NCBI GenBank assembly: GCA_041608535.1 | Contig: JBFISM010000110.1 | Coordinates: 1 to 12,525 of the forward strand | Source of the DNA: JBFISM01 sp041608535 | GTDB taxonomy: Bacteria > Actinomycetota > Acidimicrobiia > Spongiisociales > UBA5794 | Direction of reading: 5' to 3' | Length of the DNA: 12,525 bases | Part shown: positions 11,569 to 12,525 of the stretch, in pieces | How the letters are laid out: every line of letters starts with the position of its first letter | Position numbering within the stretch: position 1 is the first letter of the stretch | Program-made: the position numbers and the translations under genes | The notes under the pieces: generated by a model | What the model was told of the DNA's origin: nothing | Databases searched by the model: none | Seen by the model: the letters and a program-made list of their open reading frames with translations, nothing else

Positions 11569-12525
11569 CTAGAAGTTGTCCAACAGGGTCGTGCCGCTCG
11601 ACAGATCGGCTGCCGGGTTCGTGCTGAGACCGAGCGCCTCCTGCGCAACGTGAAGACCCGAGACGTCGACGTAGTCGCGCCAGGGAAGGCCTTCGTACAG
11701 CGCATCGTCCAGGGGCGTCATGAAGCCCATCCACGTGTCCATCTGGGCGGGGTCCCAGCCGAGATCCTGCGTCATGATGAGCGTGTCGATCGTGCCGAGC
11801 ACGGCGAACGTGTTGTCCGGGTAGTCCAGACCCCACTCGTTCACGATGATCTCGCGGGCCTCTTCCCAGTTGGCCGGGTCCTTGACCCACCGCTGCGACT
11901 TGATGTACGCATAGGACCACGCTGCGGCGAAGTCCGGGTGCGCCTCCATCGTCGACATCTTGATGCCGAACCCGGCCTGCGGGTCGGGTCGGGAGCCGAC
12001 GAACAACGCAGAACCGCCGGCCTCCTCCGCCAGTGCGATGTGGCGGGGGAAGGCGACTGTGGCGTCGACCTGACCGCTCAGCATGGCGGTCACCCAGTCG
12101 TTGGAGCCGCCGGTGAGGTTGACGAACTCGACATCGTTTTCCCAGTCGATGCCTATCTCGCTGAGGATGAACTTCGCCAGCGCCTCGTTGGTGGTGCCCT
12201 CGCGGGCGCCACCGACCACCTTGCCGGCGATGTTGTCGGGGGTTATGCCCGGGTTGGCGATCATCACCAGCGGCTGGGCGCCGAGGTTGATCGACGTCAT
12301 GCGCATCCCGATGGGCTCGCCGAGCTGCACCGATGCGTCCTCGGCTCCGAAGAGCACCGTCGCATCCGCCAGGGCCACGTCGAGTGAGTCCGCCGCCATC
12401 GGGGGCACCCAGTCGTCATTGGCTGTGATGATGAGCTCCTCGATGCCGACCTCCTCGAAGAAGCCCTTGGTCTGTCCGATCCAGTACGGGGCCTGGAGGT
12501 TGATGTTCGGAGTGTTGAAGTCGAA
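11569..12525 (-). CDS. ABC transporter substrate-binding protein, NitT/TauT (NMT1/THI5-like) type (N-terminus outside window)
   Basis: The C-terminal 318 codons of a periplasmic-type binding protein; the open frame runs unbroken to the right edge, so signal peptide and start are not visible. Family signs are PNINLQAPYWIGQTKGFFEEVG near the visible start, a segment predicting the target ligand pocket (WVPPMAADSLDVALAD), KVVGGAREGTTNEALAKFIL at the domain boundary (about 120-140 of the visible part), LSGQVDATVAFPRHIALAE, and a C-terminal lobe rich in aromatics. This matches SsuA/TauA/ThiY-like proteins that deliver sulfonates, nitrate, pyrimidine precursors or other small molecules to an ABC importer. 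Permease and ATPase genes would be beyond the edge. The ligand is undefined; proximity to the catabolic operon suggests, but does not show, uptake of its substrate. Confidence 0.9.
   Translation of the reverse strand, partial: FDFNTPNINLQAPYWIGQTKGFFEEVGIEELIITANDDWVPPMAADSLDVALADATVLFGAEDASVQLGEPIGMRMTSINLGAQPLVMIANPGITPDNIAGKVVGGAREGTTNEALAKFILSEIGIDWENDVEFVNLTGGSNDWVTAMLSGQVDATVAFPRHIALAEEAGGSALFVGSRPDPQAGFGIKMSTMEAHPDFAAAWSYAYIKSQRWVKDPANWEEAREIIVNEWGLDYPDNTFAVLGTIDTLIMTQDLGWDPAQMDTWMGFMTPLDDALYEGLPWRDYVDVSGLHVAQEALGLSTNPAADLSSGTTLLDNF

Overview
This is a GC-rich bacterial window, by eye roughly two thirds G+C with strong G/C third-position preference. It fits a high-GC actinobacterium, perhaps an environmental lineage such as Acidimicrobiia. 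Supporting signs are a split-barrel protein of the F420-binding type, an LLM-class (luciferase-like) monooxygenase, and at least three genes whose -10 hexamer sits 6-7 nt before the ATG, as in leaderless actinobacterial transcripts. The genus cannot be fixed from this sequence. Fourteen genes account for almost all of it. No tRNA, rRNA, CRISPR array, insertion sequence or regulator gene was seen, and no stretch longer than about 150 bases lacks a gene.

Left part (1-1998, minus strand): a tightly coupled operon of creatininase-family amidohydrolase, small cupin and Gfo/Idh/MocA oxidoreductase (cut by the left edge), joined by ATGA and GTGA overlaps. It diverges from an alpha/beta hydrolase (2050-2937, plus). 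The 51-bp space between them holds two back-to-back leaderless -10 elements and a near-perfect LacI-family-type operator, so both directions may answer to one carbohydrate- or metabolite-sensing repressor. A SnoaL-like protein (3082-3501, plus) follows and ends in a strong hairpin terminator.

Central part (10734 down to 3574, minus strand): an eight-gene unit, most of its genes overlapping or nearly so. In transcription order it encodes a C-C-hydrolase-like alpha/beta hydrolase (2,6-dihydroxypseudooxynicotine hydrolase family), a second alpha/beta hydrolase that lacks the canonical serine, a cyclic amidohydrolase (dihydroorotase/hydantoinase type), an LLM-class monooxygenase, a class III extradiol dioxygenase as separate LigB-like and LigA-like subunits, a zinc-type alcohol dehydrogenase, and a split-barrel F420/flavin oxidoreductase. 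Together these look like a catabolic route for a ring compound, plausibly N-containing: hydroxylation, ring cleavage, C-C or C-N hydrolysis and redox steps. The substrate cannot be read from sequence. The LigB-like protein has Gln where the family's iron-ligand Glu is expected. The operon start carries a plausible promoter with an inverted repeat in its spacer and a tandem 14-bp direct repeat over its -35.

Right part (10815-12525, minus strand): a membrane-anchored NTF2-like protein of unknown function with its own leaderless-type promoter, then, across a hairpin, the C-terminal part of a NitT/TauT (NMT1/THI5-like) ABC transporter substrate-binding protein that runs off the right edge. It may supply substrate to the catabolic operon, but that is inference from proximity.
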